64,000 nucleotides of DNA from Hymenobacter montanus (GCF_014699115.1 NZ_JACXAD010000010.1:62001-126000); one strand, 5' to 3'; numbered from the stretch's first letter, positions 16,150 to 25,639 are shown. A program made the numbers and translations. The notes: a model not told the origin generated them from the letters alone.

Positions 16150-19092
16150 GTGGCTACTCTCGATACTCCCACTCCCGATTCTTCCGACCACCATTATTTG
16201 CAGCCCGGTGATTCGGTAGATTTTGACCTAACGGCTTCCTCGTCCGCCGGGGCCGACCCCGAAGAAGCTACCAGTTCCGCGGACCAGGACCAGGCCGAAG
16301 CCGGCGAATTAGCTGCGGCGGCCGACTTGTTCGGTGCGGTGGCCCCGCCTGCTCCCGAATTAATCGTTGAACCCGAAACCGAGGAGGAGCCCAAGTTTGC
16401 CCCCGGCGAAACCATTCACGACGTGACCACGGTGAAGGGCATGTACCAGAACTGGTTTCTGGACTACGCCTCCTACGTGATTCTGGAGCGGGCCGTGCCC
16501 GCCCTCGAGGATGGCCTCAAGCCCGTGCAGCGGCGCATTCTGCACGCCATGAAGGAGATGGATGATGGCCGCTTCAACAAGGTGGCTAACGTCATTGGCC
16601 AAACCATGCAATACCACCCCCACGGCGACGCCAGCATCGCCGACGCTATGGTGAACCTGGGCCAAAAGGACTTGCTCATTGAAACCCAGGGCAACTGGGG
16701 CGACGTGCGCACCGGCGACGGAGCCGCCGCGCCCCGTTACATCGAAGCCCGCCTGTCGAAGTTCGCGCTCGACGTGGTGTTCAACCCCGATACCACCGAG
16801 TGGCAGCTGAGCTACGACGGCCGCAAGCGCGAGCCCACCACGCTGCCCGTAAAGTTCCCGTTGCTGCTCGCCCAGGGCGTAGAAGGTATTGCCGTGGGCT
16901 TGAGCACCAAGATTATGCCCCACAACTTCCGCGAGCTGTGCAAGGCTAGCATCGACGTGCTGCGGGGCAAAGACGTGCAGCTGTTTCCGGACTTCTCGAC
17001 CGGGGGCCTGTGCGACGTGACGCACTACAACTCGGGCATGCGCGGCGCCAAGATCCGCCTGCGGGCGACTATCGAAAAGGTCGACAAAACCCTGCTCATC
17101 ATCCGCGACATTCCCTACGGCACCACCACCACGGCGCTGATGGAAAGCATCGTGAAGGCTTCGGAAGCCAACAAAATCAAGATTAAGAAGGTGGTCGATA
17201 ACACGGCGGCCGCGGTGGAGATTCAGGTGCAACTGCCCGCCGGCGTCTCGCCCGACCTGACCATGGACGCGCTGTATGCCTTCACCGACTGCGAAATCAG
17301 CATTTCGCCCAATACCTGCGTCATCATCGACGAGAAGCCGCGCTTCGTGGGGGTGGAGGACGTGCTGCGCCGCAGCACCAAGGCCACGGTCCGCCTGCTG
17401 GAGCGCGAGCTGGAAATCCGCCAGGATGAGCTGCACGAGAAGTGGCACAACGCTTCCCTGGAGAAAATCTTTATTGAGAACCGCATCTACCGCAAGATCG
17501 AGGAATGCGAAACCTGGGCCGACATTCTCGAAACCATTGACAAGGGCCTTAAGAAGTTCGTGCGCATCGCCGGGGAGAAGGCCCGGGCCGACGACCAGCG
17601 CCTCGTGCTGCGCCGCGCAATTACGGAAGACGACCTGACGCGCCTGACGGAAATCCGCATCAAGCGCATCTCCAAGTACGACGGCTTCAAGGCCGATGAG
17701 TACATCCAGCGCCTGGAGGCGGAGTTGGCTGAAGTGGCCGACCACCTCGCCAACCTCACCCGCTACGCCATTCACTACTTCGAAGGTCTGCTGAAGAAGT
17801 ACGGGGCCGGGCGCGAGCGCAAAACCCAGCTCCGCACCTTCGACGTGGTGACGGCCCAGAAAGTAGCCATCGCCAACCAGAAGCTGTACGTGAACCGCGT
17901 GGACGGTTTCGTGGGGTATGGCCTGAAAAAAGACGAGTTCGTGTGCGACTGCTCGGATTTGGACGACATCATCGCCATTAAGCGCGATGGCACGTTCACG
18001 GTGACGAAAATTGCGGAAAAAACCTTTGTGGGCCGCGACATCCTGCACGTGGGCGTTTACAATAAGAACGACGACCGCCTGGTGTACAACATGGTGTACC
18101 TGGATGGTGCTTCGGGCATCAGCTTCGCCAAACGCTTCCTGGTGTCGGGCATCACCCGCGACCGAACGTACGACCTGACCAAGGGCACCAAGGGCACCAA
18201 AACCCTGTACCTGACCGCCAACCCCAACTCGGAGTCGGAAATTGTGAGCATTCAGCTCAGCGACAAAGCCCCCGCCCGGGTCAAGCAGTTCGACTTCGAC
18301 TTTGCCGAGCTCAGCATCAAGGGCAAAGGCTCCATGGGCAACATCGTGACCAAGCAGCCCATCAAGAAGATTACGCAGAAAACCCTGGGCGATTCGACCC
18401 TGGGCGGCCGGGAGATTTTCTTCGATAGCGTGGTGGGCCGCCTCAACACCGCCGGCCACGGCCGCTACCTGGGCACCTTTGATACCGAGAACACGGTGCT
18501 GGTGGTGTACAAAGACGGCAGCTACGAGCTGAAAGCGCCCGATCCCGCCTTGCACTTCGATGTGCCCAACATGCTGCTGCTGCGCAAGCTGGAAGCCGAC
18601 ACCGTGGTGAGCACGGTTTACTTAGAAGGAGAAACGAAGGTTCACTACGTCAAGCGTTTCCGAATTGAAACCAGCACGCTCGACAAGCGCTTCGCCTTTA
18701 TCCCCGAAACCAAGGGCTCGAAGCTGCTGGCCGCAACCGCTCACCCCGAGCCGCTGGTGGAAATCAAAATTCAGCGGGATAAAAAAGCCGACAAGGAAAC
18801 CGAGAAAATTGCCCTGCACGAGTTCATCGACGTGAAAGGCTGGAAAGCAATGGGCAATAAGCTCAACTACTTCAAAATCCACGCCCTGACCTTGCTCACC
18901 GACGAAGGGCCCGAGCCGCCGCGCCGCGAAGTAGCCAAGCGACGGGCAACCGCGCCCGCGTCCAAGCCGGGCGAGAATGGGAGTGCGCGGCCGCGCCCGG
19001 AGCCGACCGGGGCGGTCGACATCACGGCCGAGGAAGTAGCCCAGGCCCGCGAGCTACTCAAGCGGCCCAAGGCCCAGTTGGGCTTATTTTAA
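16150..19092 (+). CDS. parC: Type IIA topoisomerase subunit A (ParC/GyrA-like)
   Basis: DNA breakage-reunion subunit that works with the ParE-like protein to decatenate or relax DNA. The conserved core starts at about residue 95 (KGMYQNWFLDYASYVILERA), the catalytic tyrosine is Tyr197 in APRYIEARL, and a C-terminal half of GyrA/ParC beta-pinwheel type follows up to about 900, then a Lys/Pro/Arg-rich tail. At 980 residues it is longer than usual because of an N-terminal extension of about 90 residues, rich in Asp, Glu, Ser and Ala, which looks disordered. The GTG start at 16150 is supported by the promoter box 32 nt upstream. Confidence 0.9.
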   Translation: MATLDTPTPDSSDHHYLQPGDSVDFDLTASSSAGADPEEATSSADQDQAEAGELAAAADLFGAVAPPAPELIVEPETEEEPKFAPGETIHDVTTVKGMYQNWFLDYASYVILERAVPALEDGLKPVQRRILHAMKEMDDGRFNKVANVIGQTMQYHPHGDASIADAMVNLGQKDLLIETQGNWGDVRTGDGAAAPRYIEARLSKFALDVVFNPDTTEWQLSYDGRKREPTTLPVKFPLLLAQGVEGIAVGLSTKIMPHNFRELCKASIDVLRGKDVQLFPDFSTGGLCDVTHYNSGMRGAKIRLRATIEKVDKTLLIIRDIPYGTTTTALMESIVKASEANKIKIKKVVDNTAAAVEIQVQLPAGVSPDLTMDALYAFTDCEISISPNTCVIIDEKPRFVGVEDVLRRSTKATVRLLERELEIRQDELHEKWHNASLEKIFIENRIYRKIEECETWADILETIDKGLKKFVRIAGEKARADDQRLVLRRAITEDDLTRLTEIRIKRISKYDGFKADEYIQRLEAELAEVADHLANLTRYAIHYFEGLLKKYGAGRERKTQLRTFDVVTAQKVAIANQKLYVNRVDGFVGYGLKKDEFVCDCSDLDDIIAIKRDGTFTVTKIAEKTFVGRDILHVGVYNKNDDRLVYNMVYLDGASGISFAKRFLVSGITRDRTYDLTKGTKGTKTLYLTANPNSESEIVSIQLSDKAPARVKQFDFDFAELSIKGKGSMGNIVTKQPIKKITQKTLGDSTLGGREIFFDSVVGRLNTAGHGRYLGTFDTENTVLVVYKDGSYELKAPDPALHFDVPNMLLLRKLEADTVVSTVYLEGETKVHYVKRFRIETSTLDKRFAFIPETKGSKLLAATAHPEPLVEIKIQRDKKADKETEKIALHEFIDVKGWKAMGNKLNYFKIHALTLLTDEGPEPPRREVAKRRATAPASKPGENGSARPRPEPTGAVDITAEEVAQARELLKRPKAQLGLF

Positions 19093-19197
19093 GGGATAAA
19101 AATGAGCGGTGACATAGTTAAGAGCGGAGCGAATGCCAACTTTAGGTCGGCGTTTCCGCCGCGCTCTTAACTCCGCTCGCTCCGTTTCTTTGCCCCT

Positions 19198-20193
19198 ATG
19201 CTCGTTGTAATCCAGTTGTGCCTTACGCTCGTTCTCCGGCCGTGGCGGTGCTGGGTAGTGGGGGGGCTGCTCTGGAGCCTGGCGGTGCCACCCGCCGCCG
19301 GGCAAATACGGCATCGCCCGAACCACGTCGCGGCTCCCGTCGCCAAGCCCGCCAGCAAAGCGGTGCCCGCCGACCCGCCGGCCGTACAGGCCAAACTGAC
19401 GCGGGCAGCTAGCCTCAGCAGTGAGTTTAAAGACTCCGAAGCGCTGGCCCTGTACCAGGATGTGCTGAAAACCGTGCCCAGCCATTACCTGGCTTTGTGG
19501 CGCGCCGCCGTGCTCAGCGTCCGAATCGGGGGGCGCTACTCCGACGAAACCCGCAAGGCCGCGTACTTCGACGCTGCGCGTCGATACGCCGAACGGGCCC
19601 TGCTAATCCAGCCCGAAGGCGGCGAAAGCAACTACGCCGTGGCCCTGGCCTTGTTTAACCAAGCCTCCCTGTACCGGGCCGGGGCCCGGCTCCTGGCTTT
19701 TCGCAACCTGCGCTCGCACGTGTACCTCGCCACCGAACGCCGGCCCGATCTGCCGGAAGCCTGGCAGCTGCGCGGGCGTTGGCAGTACCGCGTGGCGCAC
19801 TACAACTTGCTCGAGCGGGTGTATAGCAAGCTCGTGCTGGGCGGCGTGCCCGAGGGGGGCAGCAGCCGCGAGGCAATGGCGGCCCTGGAGAAAGCGCGCC
19901 AGCTGGCTCCGCAAAATATCCAGTTTTGCTACGACCTGGCCCGGATGTGTCGCTATCAGGGGCGCCGCCAGCGCGCTATCGAAGTGCTGCGGGAAGCCGA
20001 GAAGATTCCGCCTGTTACCAGCGAAGACTTGGTCGTAAGCCGACTTTGCCGCCAAATGCTGCCGCCGCTCCTGCGCGCGGCAGCCCGCCACCAGCGCCGA
20101 AACCCGGCTCAGGAGGAGGCGCCCACCGTCAGCCCCGACCCGAATGGCCCGAAGCCGCCGCCGGATACCCTCGGCAAAAAGGAAGCCCGGTGA
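19198..20193 (+). CDS. Secreted or membrane-anchored TPR-like protein
   Basis: A 331-residue protein with an N-terminal hydrophobic segment (about 1-35, ending in AAG) that looks like a signal peptide, a Pro/Ala-rich linker, and helical repeats of TPR type from about 70 to 280 (for example KDSEALALYQDVLKTVPSHY). The repeat pattern resembles RMD1-type TPR proteins. No catalytic motif is seen. The gene follows the topoisomerase A gene by 105 nt, a space holding a 10-bp inverted repeat (19117-19126 and 19162-19171). Role unknown; periplasmic scaffolding is the likely class. Confidence 0.7.
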   Translation: MLVVIQLCLTLVLRPWRCWVVGGLLWSLAVPPAAGQIRHRPNHVAAPVAKPASKAVPADPPAVQAKLTRAASLSSEFKDSEALALYQDVLKTVPSHYLALWRAAVLSVRIGGRYSDETRKAAYFDAARRYAERALLIQPEGGESNYAVALALFNQASLYRAGARLLAFRNLRSHVYLATERRPDLPEAWQLRGRWQYRVAHYNLLERVYSKLVLGGVPEGGSSREAMAALEKARQLAPQNIQFCYDLARMCRYQGRRQRAIEVLREAEKIPPVTSEDLVVSRLCRQMLPPLLRAAARHQRRNPAQEEAPTVSPDPNGPKPPPDTLGKKEAR

Positions 20194-20334
20194 GCTTGCC
20201 CGCACTGCTCAGTTACGGAGCTGAAATCAGCACCTACTACGTTTGCTACGAACGCGTTGTAAGCACCAGGCTTTGCTGGACCATAGCCGGCCGAGCCGGT
20301 ATCTTTTTTCTTTGCAGAAATAATCGCTTTCTCA

Positions 20335-21492
20335 ATGGTTTATTTTCGGTTATTCCCGCTTCTTGCAACGCCGTTGGTGCTGATGGGGCTAGCGGCTTGC
20401 CATTCCGAGCCGGCCGAGCGGCCCGATACGCTCGTGAACCTAGCCACGGTGCAAAGCGGCCCGCGCGTGCAAGCGGATGAGCTGAATGGTGCCCTGGCCC
20501 GGGAGCCGCGCAATAAGGCTCTGTTGGCCCGCCGCGCCACGTTGCGCTTGGCCGCCAGCCAGCCGCGCGCCGCCCTGACCGATATAGAGGCAGCCCTGGA
20601 AATCGACGATGCCGATAGCCGCCTGTATTTTCTGCAAGCGCGGGCCTTCCGGGCCCTGAACCAGTTGCAGAGTGCGCTGGCCGCGGCCCGGCAGGCTGCC
20701 GAATACGGTTATTCGGGGCCGGAATTGCCCTTGCTGGTGGGCGAAACCCACCTCGCGGCGCATAATTACGCCGCCGCCCTCGACAACCTCGATCGGACCC
20801 TGCGCCTCGACCCCAACCAACCCGCGGCCCTGTTTTATAAAGGCCTCGCTTACGCTGCCACTGCCGACACAACTACTGCCGTTCAGTATCTACAGGATGC
20901 GCTGGCCCAGGACCCGCGCGAGCCCGAAATTCTGCATCAACTGGCGTTTCTGCTGAATGCCTGGCGGCTGCCCAACGATGCCGCTCGCTACGCGGCCCTC
21001 GGCATGAAGCTCGACACTACCTCCGGCTTGTTGTGCTACGACTATGGCCGCCAGCTGGAGCTGCGGGGTAGCCAGGATAGCGCCCTGTGGTATTATCGCC
21101 GGGCCCTGGCCCTGGACACCACCGTCTACCGCGCCGATTACCGCCTAGGTCTGGCCGCGGCCAAAGCACGTCAGCCGGTCGCGGTTATTCAGCACATCAG
21201 CCGGGCGCTGCGCCGTAACGCGCGCCTGCCCCAGGCCCGCGCCCTGCTCGCGGAAAACCTGGAAGCGCAGCATCGGCTTAAGGAAGCGCTGGCCCACTAC
21301 CGGTTGCTGGTCGCCGAAAACCCCGGCAATACGCACTGGACCTTCAAGGTCTGGAAAACCAGTGAGCTGGTACAGGCTCAACTGCCTGATAGCTTACGGA
21401 CCACGCCGCGCTATTATTACCGCCAGCCGTGGACCCCGCCCAAGCGGAAACCCGCATTGCCGGCCCCGCCCTTGCCGCAACAACGAGGGTAG
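20335..21492 (+). CDS. TPR repeat lipoprotein
   Basis: A 385-residue protein with a lipoprotein signal peptide: a hydrophobic stretch followed by the lipobox LAAC with Cys at about residue 22. The mature part is built from consecutive TPR units from about residue 50 to 345 (for example NYAAALDNLDRTLRLDPNQPAALFYKGLAY), ending in a Pro-rich tail. TPR lipoproteins in Bacteroidota usually act as envelope assembly scaffolds. It lies between another TPR protein and thrS and may be transcribed alone. No partner can be named from the sequence. Confidence 0.8.
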   Translation: MVYFRLFPLLATPLVLMGLAACHSEPAERPDTLVNLATVQSGPRVQADELNGALAREPRNKALLARRATLRLAASQPRAALTDIEAALEIDDADSRLYFLQARAFRALNQLQSALAAARQAAEYGYSGPELPLLVGETHLAAHNYAAALDNLDRTLRLDPNQPAALFYKGLAYAATADTTTAVQYLQDALAQDPREPEILHQLAFLLNAWRLPNDAARYAALGMKLDTTSGLLCYDYGRQLELRGSQDSALWYYRRALALDTTVYRADYRLGLAAAKARQPVAVIQHISRALRRNARLPQARALLAENLEAQHRLKEALAHYRLLVAENPGNTHWTFKVWKTSELVQAQLPDSLRTTPRYYYRQPWTPPKRKPALPAPPLPQQRG

Positions 21493-21711
21493 CCCATTCT
21501 CAGCGAAAAGAAGACCGTGGGCATGAGGCAGCATTGGCAGCGCCGACGAAAGCAGCGCCGAGTTAATTTTAGGGCGAGCTAACAACCCCATACCGCCGCC
21601 GATATGCAGGAAAATTGGTTGGGGGCCGCGGCCTGGCCCGCATAGTTGCGGATTTACTTATTTCGCGACGCGTAACTTGCGCCTCCTTTGCGCACATCGC
21701 AGGCAATAATT

Positions 21712-23643
21712 ATGCTTAACATTACCCTCCCCGACGGCTCGGTTCGCCCGGTCGAGTCCGGTACGACTGGCTACGACCTGGCGGCCAGCATCAGCGAAGG
21801 CTTGGCCCGTAATGCCCTGGCCGTCCGCGTCAACGGTGAAGTTCGCGACTTGCACCGTCCGTTTACCGAAGATGCCTCAGTCGAAATCCTGACCTGGAAC
21901 GATGAAGCCGGCAAAGCCACGTACTGGCACTCCTCGGCCCACCTCATGGCCGAAGCCCTCGAAGCCCTCTACCCCGGCGTGAAGCTGGCCATCGGCCCGG
22001 CCATCGAAAATGGCTTTTACTACGACGTCGATTTAGGCGAAGGCCGCAGCATTTCCAGCGAAGACTTCCCCGAGATCGAGAAGAAGATGCTGGAGCTGGC
22101 CAAGCACAAGAGCCGCTACATCCGCCAGGAAGTTTCGAAGGCCGACGCCATTGCGTATTTCACCGAGAAGCAGGACCCCTACAAGCTGGAGCTGCTCGAA
22201 AACCTCGAAGACGGCCACATCACCTTCTACACCCAGGGTGGTTTTACGGACCTTTGCCGGGGCCCGCACATCCCCGATACCAGCACCATCAAGGCGGCTA
22301 AGCTCATGAACGTGGCCGGGGCCTACTGGCGCGGCGATGAGAAAAACAAGCAGCTCACCCGGCTCTACGGCATCACGTTTCCCAAGGCCAAGGAATTGGC
22401 CGAGTACCTCGAGCGCCTGGAGGAGGCCAAGCGCCGCGACCACCGCAAGCTGGGCAAGGAGCTCAAGCTGTTCGCCTTTTCGGATAAAGTAGGAGCGGGG
22501 CTGCCCCTGTGGCTGCCCAAAGGCACCGCCCTGCGCGAGCGGCTGGAGCAGTTTCTGCGCCGGGCCCAGGTGAAAGCCGGCTACCAACCGGTCGTGACGC
22601 CGCATATCGGGGGCAAGGAGCTGTACGTGACCAGCGGCCACTACGAGAAATACGGGGCCGACTCGTTTCAGCCCATTAAGACGCCCAACCCCGGTGAGGA
22701 ATTCTTCCTCAAGCCGATGAACTGCCCGCACCACTGCGAAATCTACAAGACCGAGCCCCGCAGCTACCGCGACTTGCCCGTGCGCTACGCCGAGTTCGGC
22801 ACGGTGTACCGCTACGAGCAGAGCGGCGAGCTGCACGGCCTGACGCGTGTGCGGGGCTTTACCCAGGACGATGCCCACATCTTCTGCCGGCCCGACCAGG
22901 TGAAGGACGAGTTTAAGAAGGTAATCGACATCGTGCTGTACGTGCTCAAAGCCCTGGACTTCCCGGACTTCACGGCGCAGATCTCGCTGCGCGACCCCAA
23001 CAACAAGACTAAGTACATCGGCTCCGACGAGAACTGGACCCGGGCCGAGTCGGCCATTCAGGAAGCCGCGCTGGAAAAAGGGCTCAACACGGTAACCGAG
23101 TTAGGGGAGGCCGCCTTTTACGGGCCCAAGCTCGACTTTATGGTCCGCGATGCCATTGGGCGCCGCTGGCAGCTCGGTACCATTCAGGTCGACTACAACC
23201 TGCCCGAGCGGTTTGAGCTGGAGTACGTGGCCTCCGACAATTCGCGGCAGCGCCCGGTGATGATTCACCGGGCCCCTTTTGGTTCGCTAGAGCGCTTTGT
23301 GGCCGTGCTCATCGAGCACTGCGGCGGCAATTTCCCGCTGTGGCTCACCCCGGAGCAGTTCATCGTCTTGCCAATTTCGGATAAGTACCTCGACTATGCC
23401 AACGAGGTAAAAGCCCAGTTGGAGCAGCACGCACTCCGCGGCACCGTCGACGCCCGTGACGAACGCATTGGCCGCAAAATCCGGGATGCCGAAATGGGCA
23501 AAATCCCGTATCTGCTGGTAGTGGGTGAGAAAGAAGCCCAGGATAACATCATCTCCGTGCGCAAGCATGGCGAAGGCGACTTGGGCTCGATGGCCTTGGA
23601 GGCTTTTGTGCAAAGTGTGCAAAGCCAGATGACCGAAGTGTAA
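21712..23643 (+). CDS. thrS: Threonine-tRNA ligase
   Basis: Charges tRNA-Thr with threonine in the cytoplasm. In order: TGS domain (about 1-62), the second additional editing domain with [11 protein letters not shown] at about 72-82 and the CRGPH region near 180, then the class II catalytic core with [11 protein letters not shown] (zinc Cys and motif 2 neighbourhood) near 340, and the anticodon-binding domain from about 540. The ATG at 21712 gives 643 residues and starts exactly at the TGS strand [10 protein letters not shown]; a TTG 24 nt upstream would add residues not found in the family. Transcribed just upstream of the infC group, but separated from it by 224 nt. Confidence 0.97.
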   Translation: MLNITLPDGSVRPVESGTTGYDLAASISEGLARNALAVRVNGEVRDLHRPFTEDASVEILTWNDEAGKATYWHSSAHLMAEALEALYPGVKLAIGPAIENGFYYDVDLGEGRSISSEDFPEIEKKMLELAKHKSRYIRQEVSKADAIAYFTEKQDPYKLELLENLEDGHITFYTQGGFTDLCRGPHIPDTSTIKAAKLMNVAGAYWRGDEKNKQLTRLYGITFPKAKELAEYLERLEEAKRRDHRKLGKELKLFAFSDKVGAGLPLWLPKGTALRERLEQFLRRAQVKAGYQPVVTPHIGGKELYVTSGHYEKYGADSFQPIKTPNPGEEFFLKPMNCPHHCEIYKTEPRSYRDLPVRYAEFGTVYRYEQSGELHGLTRVRGFTQDDAHIFCRPDQVKDEFKKVIDIVLYVLKALDFPDFTAQISLRDPNNKTKYIGSDENWTRAESAIQEAALEKGLNTVTELGEAAFYGPKLDFMVRDAIGRRWQLGTIQVDYNLPERFELEYVASDNSRQRPVMIHRAPFGSLERFVAVLIEHCGGNFPLWLTPEQFIVLPISDKYLDYANEVKAQLEQHALRGTVDARDERIGRKIRDAEMGKIPYLLVVGEKEAQDNIISVRKHGEGDLGSMALEAFVQSVQSQMTEV

Positions 23644-23853
23644 AGCCGTACGGGCCGCTTTCGGTGGGGGAGTGGTTGAATGATAAGTGCCGGCCGCCGT
23701 CGTGCGCCTTCAACAACTCCTCTTCCACCCGTCAGTATTACTATTTTGGGTGAGCTTGTCTTTCCCATTATAAATGCCGATATTTGCCCGCTGATTACCA
23801 GGCCATATCCGGCCTAACATGCCTTAAATATTATTTGCCGCCACTTTTTTAGC

Positions 23854-23860
23854 AGGAGGA
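23854..23860 (+). promoter_or_regulatory. Strong Shine-Dalgarno sequence of infC
   Basis: AGGAGGA, fully complementary to the 16S rRNA 3' end core, ends 7 nt before the ATA at 23868. This is striking in a genome where visible genes have no Shine-Dalgarno. It decides the start of infC in favour of the non-AUG codon. Confidence 0.8.
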
Positions 23861-23867
23861 CCAAACC

Positions 23868-24536
23868 ATAGCAGCTCCGAATCGTCGGTACGTGCCCCGC
23901 CAGCAGGTGGAAGAGCCGTTCAAAATCAATCAAAAAATCCTGGCCCGCGAAGTCCGCCTCGTGGGGGATAACGTCGAACAAGGTGTTTACCCAATTGACC
24001 AGGCCCGAAAAATGGCCCAGGATCAGAACCTCGACCTCGTTGAGATTTCTCCCACGGCCACGCCGCCCGTCTGTCGCGTCATCGACTACTCCAAGTTCAA
24101 GTACGAGCAGAAGAAGAAAACCCGCGAGCTGAAGGCCAAGCAGACCAAGGTCGTTCTTAAAGAAATTCGGTTTGGCCCCAACACCGACGAGCACGACTTT
24201 GCCTTCAAGGTCAAGCACGCCCAGGAGTTTTTGCGCGAAGGCGCGAAAATCAAGAGCTACGTGCACTTCGTGGGCCGCAGCATCGTGTTTAAGGAGCGGG
24301 GTGAAATCCTACTGCTCAAGTTTGCCCAGGCCCTGGAGGACCTCGCCAAAGTAGAACAGCTGCCCAAGCTCGAAGGCAAGCGCATGTTTCTCTACCTCGC
24401 GCCCAAGGCGGCAGCCGTCGTGAAACCGGCCAAGCCCGCAACTCCCGACGCCAAAGCTGAGAAGAAAGCGCCCAAACCGGCCCCGGCCGCCGACAAAGCC
24501 CCCGAAGCCACGTCGGCGTCGACCAACCCGGAATAG
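23868..24536 (+). CDS. infC: Translation initiation factor IF-3
   Basis: Binds the 30S subunit, prevents premature 50S joining and proofreads initiator tRNA and start codon. The N-terminal domain is at about 18-85 ([42 protein letters not shown]), the C-terminal domain at about 95-185 ([14 protein letters not shown] region, [11 protein letters not shown]), and an Ala/Pro/Lys-rich tail of about 35 residues follows. The start is placed at ATA 23868: an in-frame stop at 23850-23852, no in-frame ATG before the conserved domain, and a perfect Shine-Dalgarno 8 nt upstream. The alternative is GTG 23892, without any ribosome-binding sequence. Rare start codons in infC allow IF-3 to limit its own synthesis. 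It leads the infC-rpmI-rplT operon. Confidence 0.93.
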   Translation: MAAPNRRYVPRQQVEEPFKINQKILAREVRLVGDNVEQGVYPIDQARKMAQDQNLDLVEISPTATPPVCRVIDYSKFKYEQKKKTRELKAKQTKVVLKEIRFGPNTDEHDFAFKVKHAQEFLREGAKIKSYVHFVGRSIVFKERGEILLLKFAQALEDLAKVEQLPKLEGKRMFLYLAPKAAAVVKPAKPATPDAKAEKKAPKPAPAADKAPEATSASTNPE

Positions 24537-24618
24537 ATTTTACCCGGTTGCGGATGGCTTCCCGACCCTTGGTCGGTCAGCAATCAACAATCAACAACCA
24601 ACCCCCAACCCCACTACA

Positions 24619-24813
24619 ATGCCGAAAGTAAAGACGAAATCCGGTGCTAAGAAGCGCTTTGCGCTCACCGGAACGGGCAAGGTGAAGCGGAAGCACGCCT
24701 TCAAGTCACACATCCTTACCAAGAAAACCACCAAGCAAAAGCGTGGTTTGACGCACACCGGCCTGGTGAGCAGCTCCGATATGAGCCGCGTGCGCCAAAT
24801 GCTTAATATTTGA
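24619..24813 (+). CDS. rpmI: Large ribosomal subunit protein bL35
   Basis: A 64-residue basic ribosomal protein. The N-terminus [14 protein letters not shown] and the segment [18 protein letters not shown] are diagnostic. It occupies its usual place between infC and rplT. The leader (24581-24618) is rich in CAA/ACC and has no Shine-Dalgarno. The stop codon touches a 26-bp inverted repeat that fills the space before rplT. Confidence 0.97.
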   Translation: MPKVKTKSGAKKRFALTGTGKVKRKHAFKSHILTKKTTKQKRGLTHTGLVSSSDMSRVRQMLNI

Positions 24814-24939
24814 TTAAAAATGAAGAATTAAAAATTAAAAATGCGCCCTTCCGCGTCGTCAACTTTGATTTTAATTCCTCAATTAAAACAACGCATCTTT
24901 CAGGTCGTCATCCTTAATTTTTAATTCTTCATTTTTAAT
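24813..24939. repeat. Intercistronic inverted repeat, 26-bp arms (rpmI-rplT)
   Basis: The left arm at 24813-24838 (ATTAAAAATGAAGAATTAAA and on) is the perfect reverse complement of 24914-24939. The arms are AT-only apart from a few G/C, contrast sharply with the GC-rich neighbours, and are separated by 75 nt. The left arm begins at the last base of the rpmI stop. The folded RNA would form a long A-U stem inside the operon. Confidence 0.9.
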
Positions 24940-25023
24940 TTTTAATTAATTTTCACCAGGCTTCCGGCCGCAAGTTAAGCTTCAGCAGATGCTGAGCGCC
25001 GGCTGCCAAAAACTCCTCAGGTT

Positions 25024-25368
25024 ATGCCAAGAAGTGTCAACCACGTGGCCTCGCGTCACCGCCGTAAGAAAATCATGCGTTTGGCGAAAGGCTACTACGG
25101 CCGTCGCAAAAACGTGTGGACCGTTGCCAAGAACGCCGTTGAAAAAGGCCTGCTGTATGCGTACCGCGACCGTAAAGTAAAGAAGCGCGAATTCCGGGCC
25201 CTCTGGATTCAGCGCATCAACGCCGGCGCCCGCGAGCACGGCCTGTCGTACTCGCAGCTGATGGGCGGCCTGAAAAAGGCCGGCATCGAGCTCAACCGTA
25301 AGGTGCTGGCCGATTTGGCTTTAAACCACCCTGCCGCTTTCCAGGGCATCGTGGAAAAAATAAAGTAG
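25024..25368 (+). CDS. rplT: Large ribosomal subunit protein bL20
   Basis: A 114-residue protein that binds 23S rRNA and is needed early in 50S assembly; in other bacteria it also represses its own operon by binding the leader. The N-terminus [30 protein letters not shown] and the C-terminal half with NRKVLADLA are family-typical. It is last in infC-rpmI-rplT and followed by a strong terminator. No obvious L20-binding mimic was identified. Confidence 0.97.
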   Translation: MPRSVNHVASRHRRKKIMRLAKGYYGRRKNVWTVAKNAVEKGLLYAYRDRKVKKREFRALWIQRINAGAREHGLSYSQLMGGLKKAGIELNRKVLADLALNHPAAFQGIVEKIK

Positions 25369-25389
25369 TAGCCGGTGCGTGCTATTAAC

Positions 25390-25426
25390 CAAGAAAACGC
25401 TGGCCCTAGGGTTCAGCGTTTTCTTG
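25390..25426 (+). terminator. Intrinsic terminator of the infC-rpmI-rplT operon
   Basis: A 13-bp stem CAAGAAAACGCTG with its complement and an 11-nt loop, followed by a T-rich tail, starts 21 nt after the rplT stop. Confidence 0.85.
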
Positions 25427-25525
25427 TTTTTAGTCCTGGCTTTTCGGTTTCAGCCTAAGCCGATTGGCCCTGGTTAAAAAGCCCACCGATGCCGTTCCAC
25501 TCGCTTTGGTGAGCGGCCCCAAAAC

Positions 25526-25559
25526 AAAAAACCGCTTCAGCAGGTAGCTGAAACGGTTT
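25526..25559 (-). terminator. Intrinsic terminator of the tRNA-Met gene
   Basis: On the minus strand, a stem of about 14 bp built from AAACCG-TTTCAGC and its complement is followed by six T, starting just 3' of the tRNA. Confidence 0.75.
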
Positions 25560-25565
25560 CCGAAG

Positions 25566-25639
25566 TAGCGGGGACGAGAGTTGAACTCGTGACCTCAGGG
25601 TTATGAATCCTGTGCTCTAACCAACTGAGCTACCCCGCC
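25566..25639 (-). tRNA. tRNA-Met (CAT anticodon)
   Basis: A 74-nt cloverleaf without an encoded CCA end: acceptor GGCGGGG/CCCCGCT, D-arm GCTC/GAGC, anticodon stem CAGGA/CCCTG with loop TTCATAA (anticodon CAT at 34-36), T-arm ACGAG/CTCGT with loop TTCAACT. The G1-U72 pair and the D-arm match an elongator tRNA rather than initiator. A CAT anticodon could also belong to lysidine-modified tRNA-Ile, but the acceptor and D-arm look like Met. The last anticodon-stem pair (31-39) is A opposite C. Confidence 0.93.

Noticed and set aside
19183..19198. TTTCTTTG directly before the ATG at 19198, suggesting a leaderless transcript
   Set aside because: The first TA of the -7 box is missing and no -33 is visible; evidence is too weak for a leaderless call.
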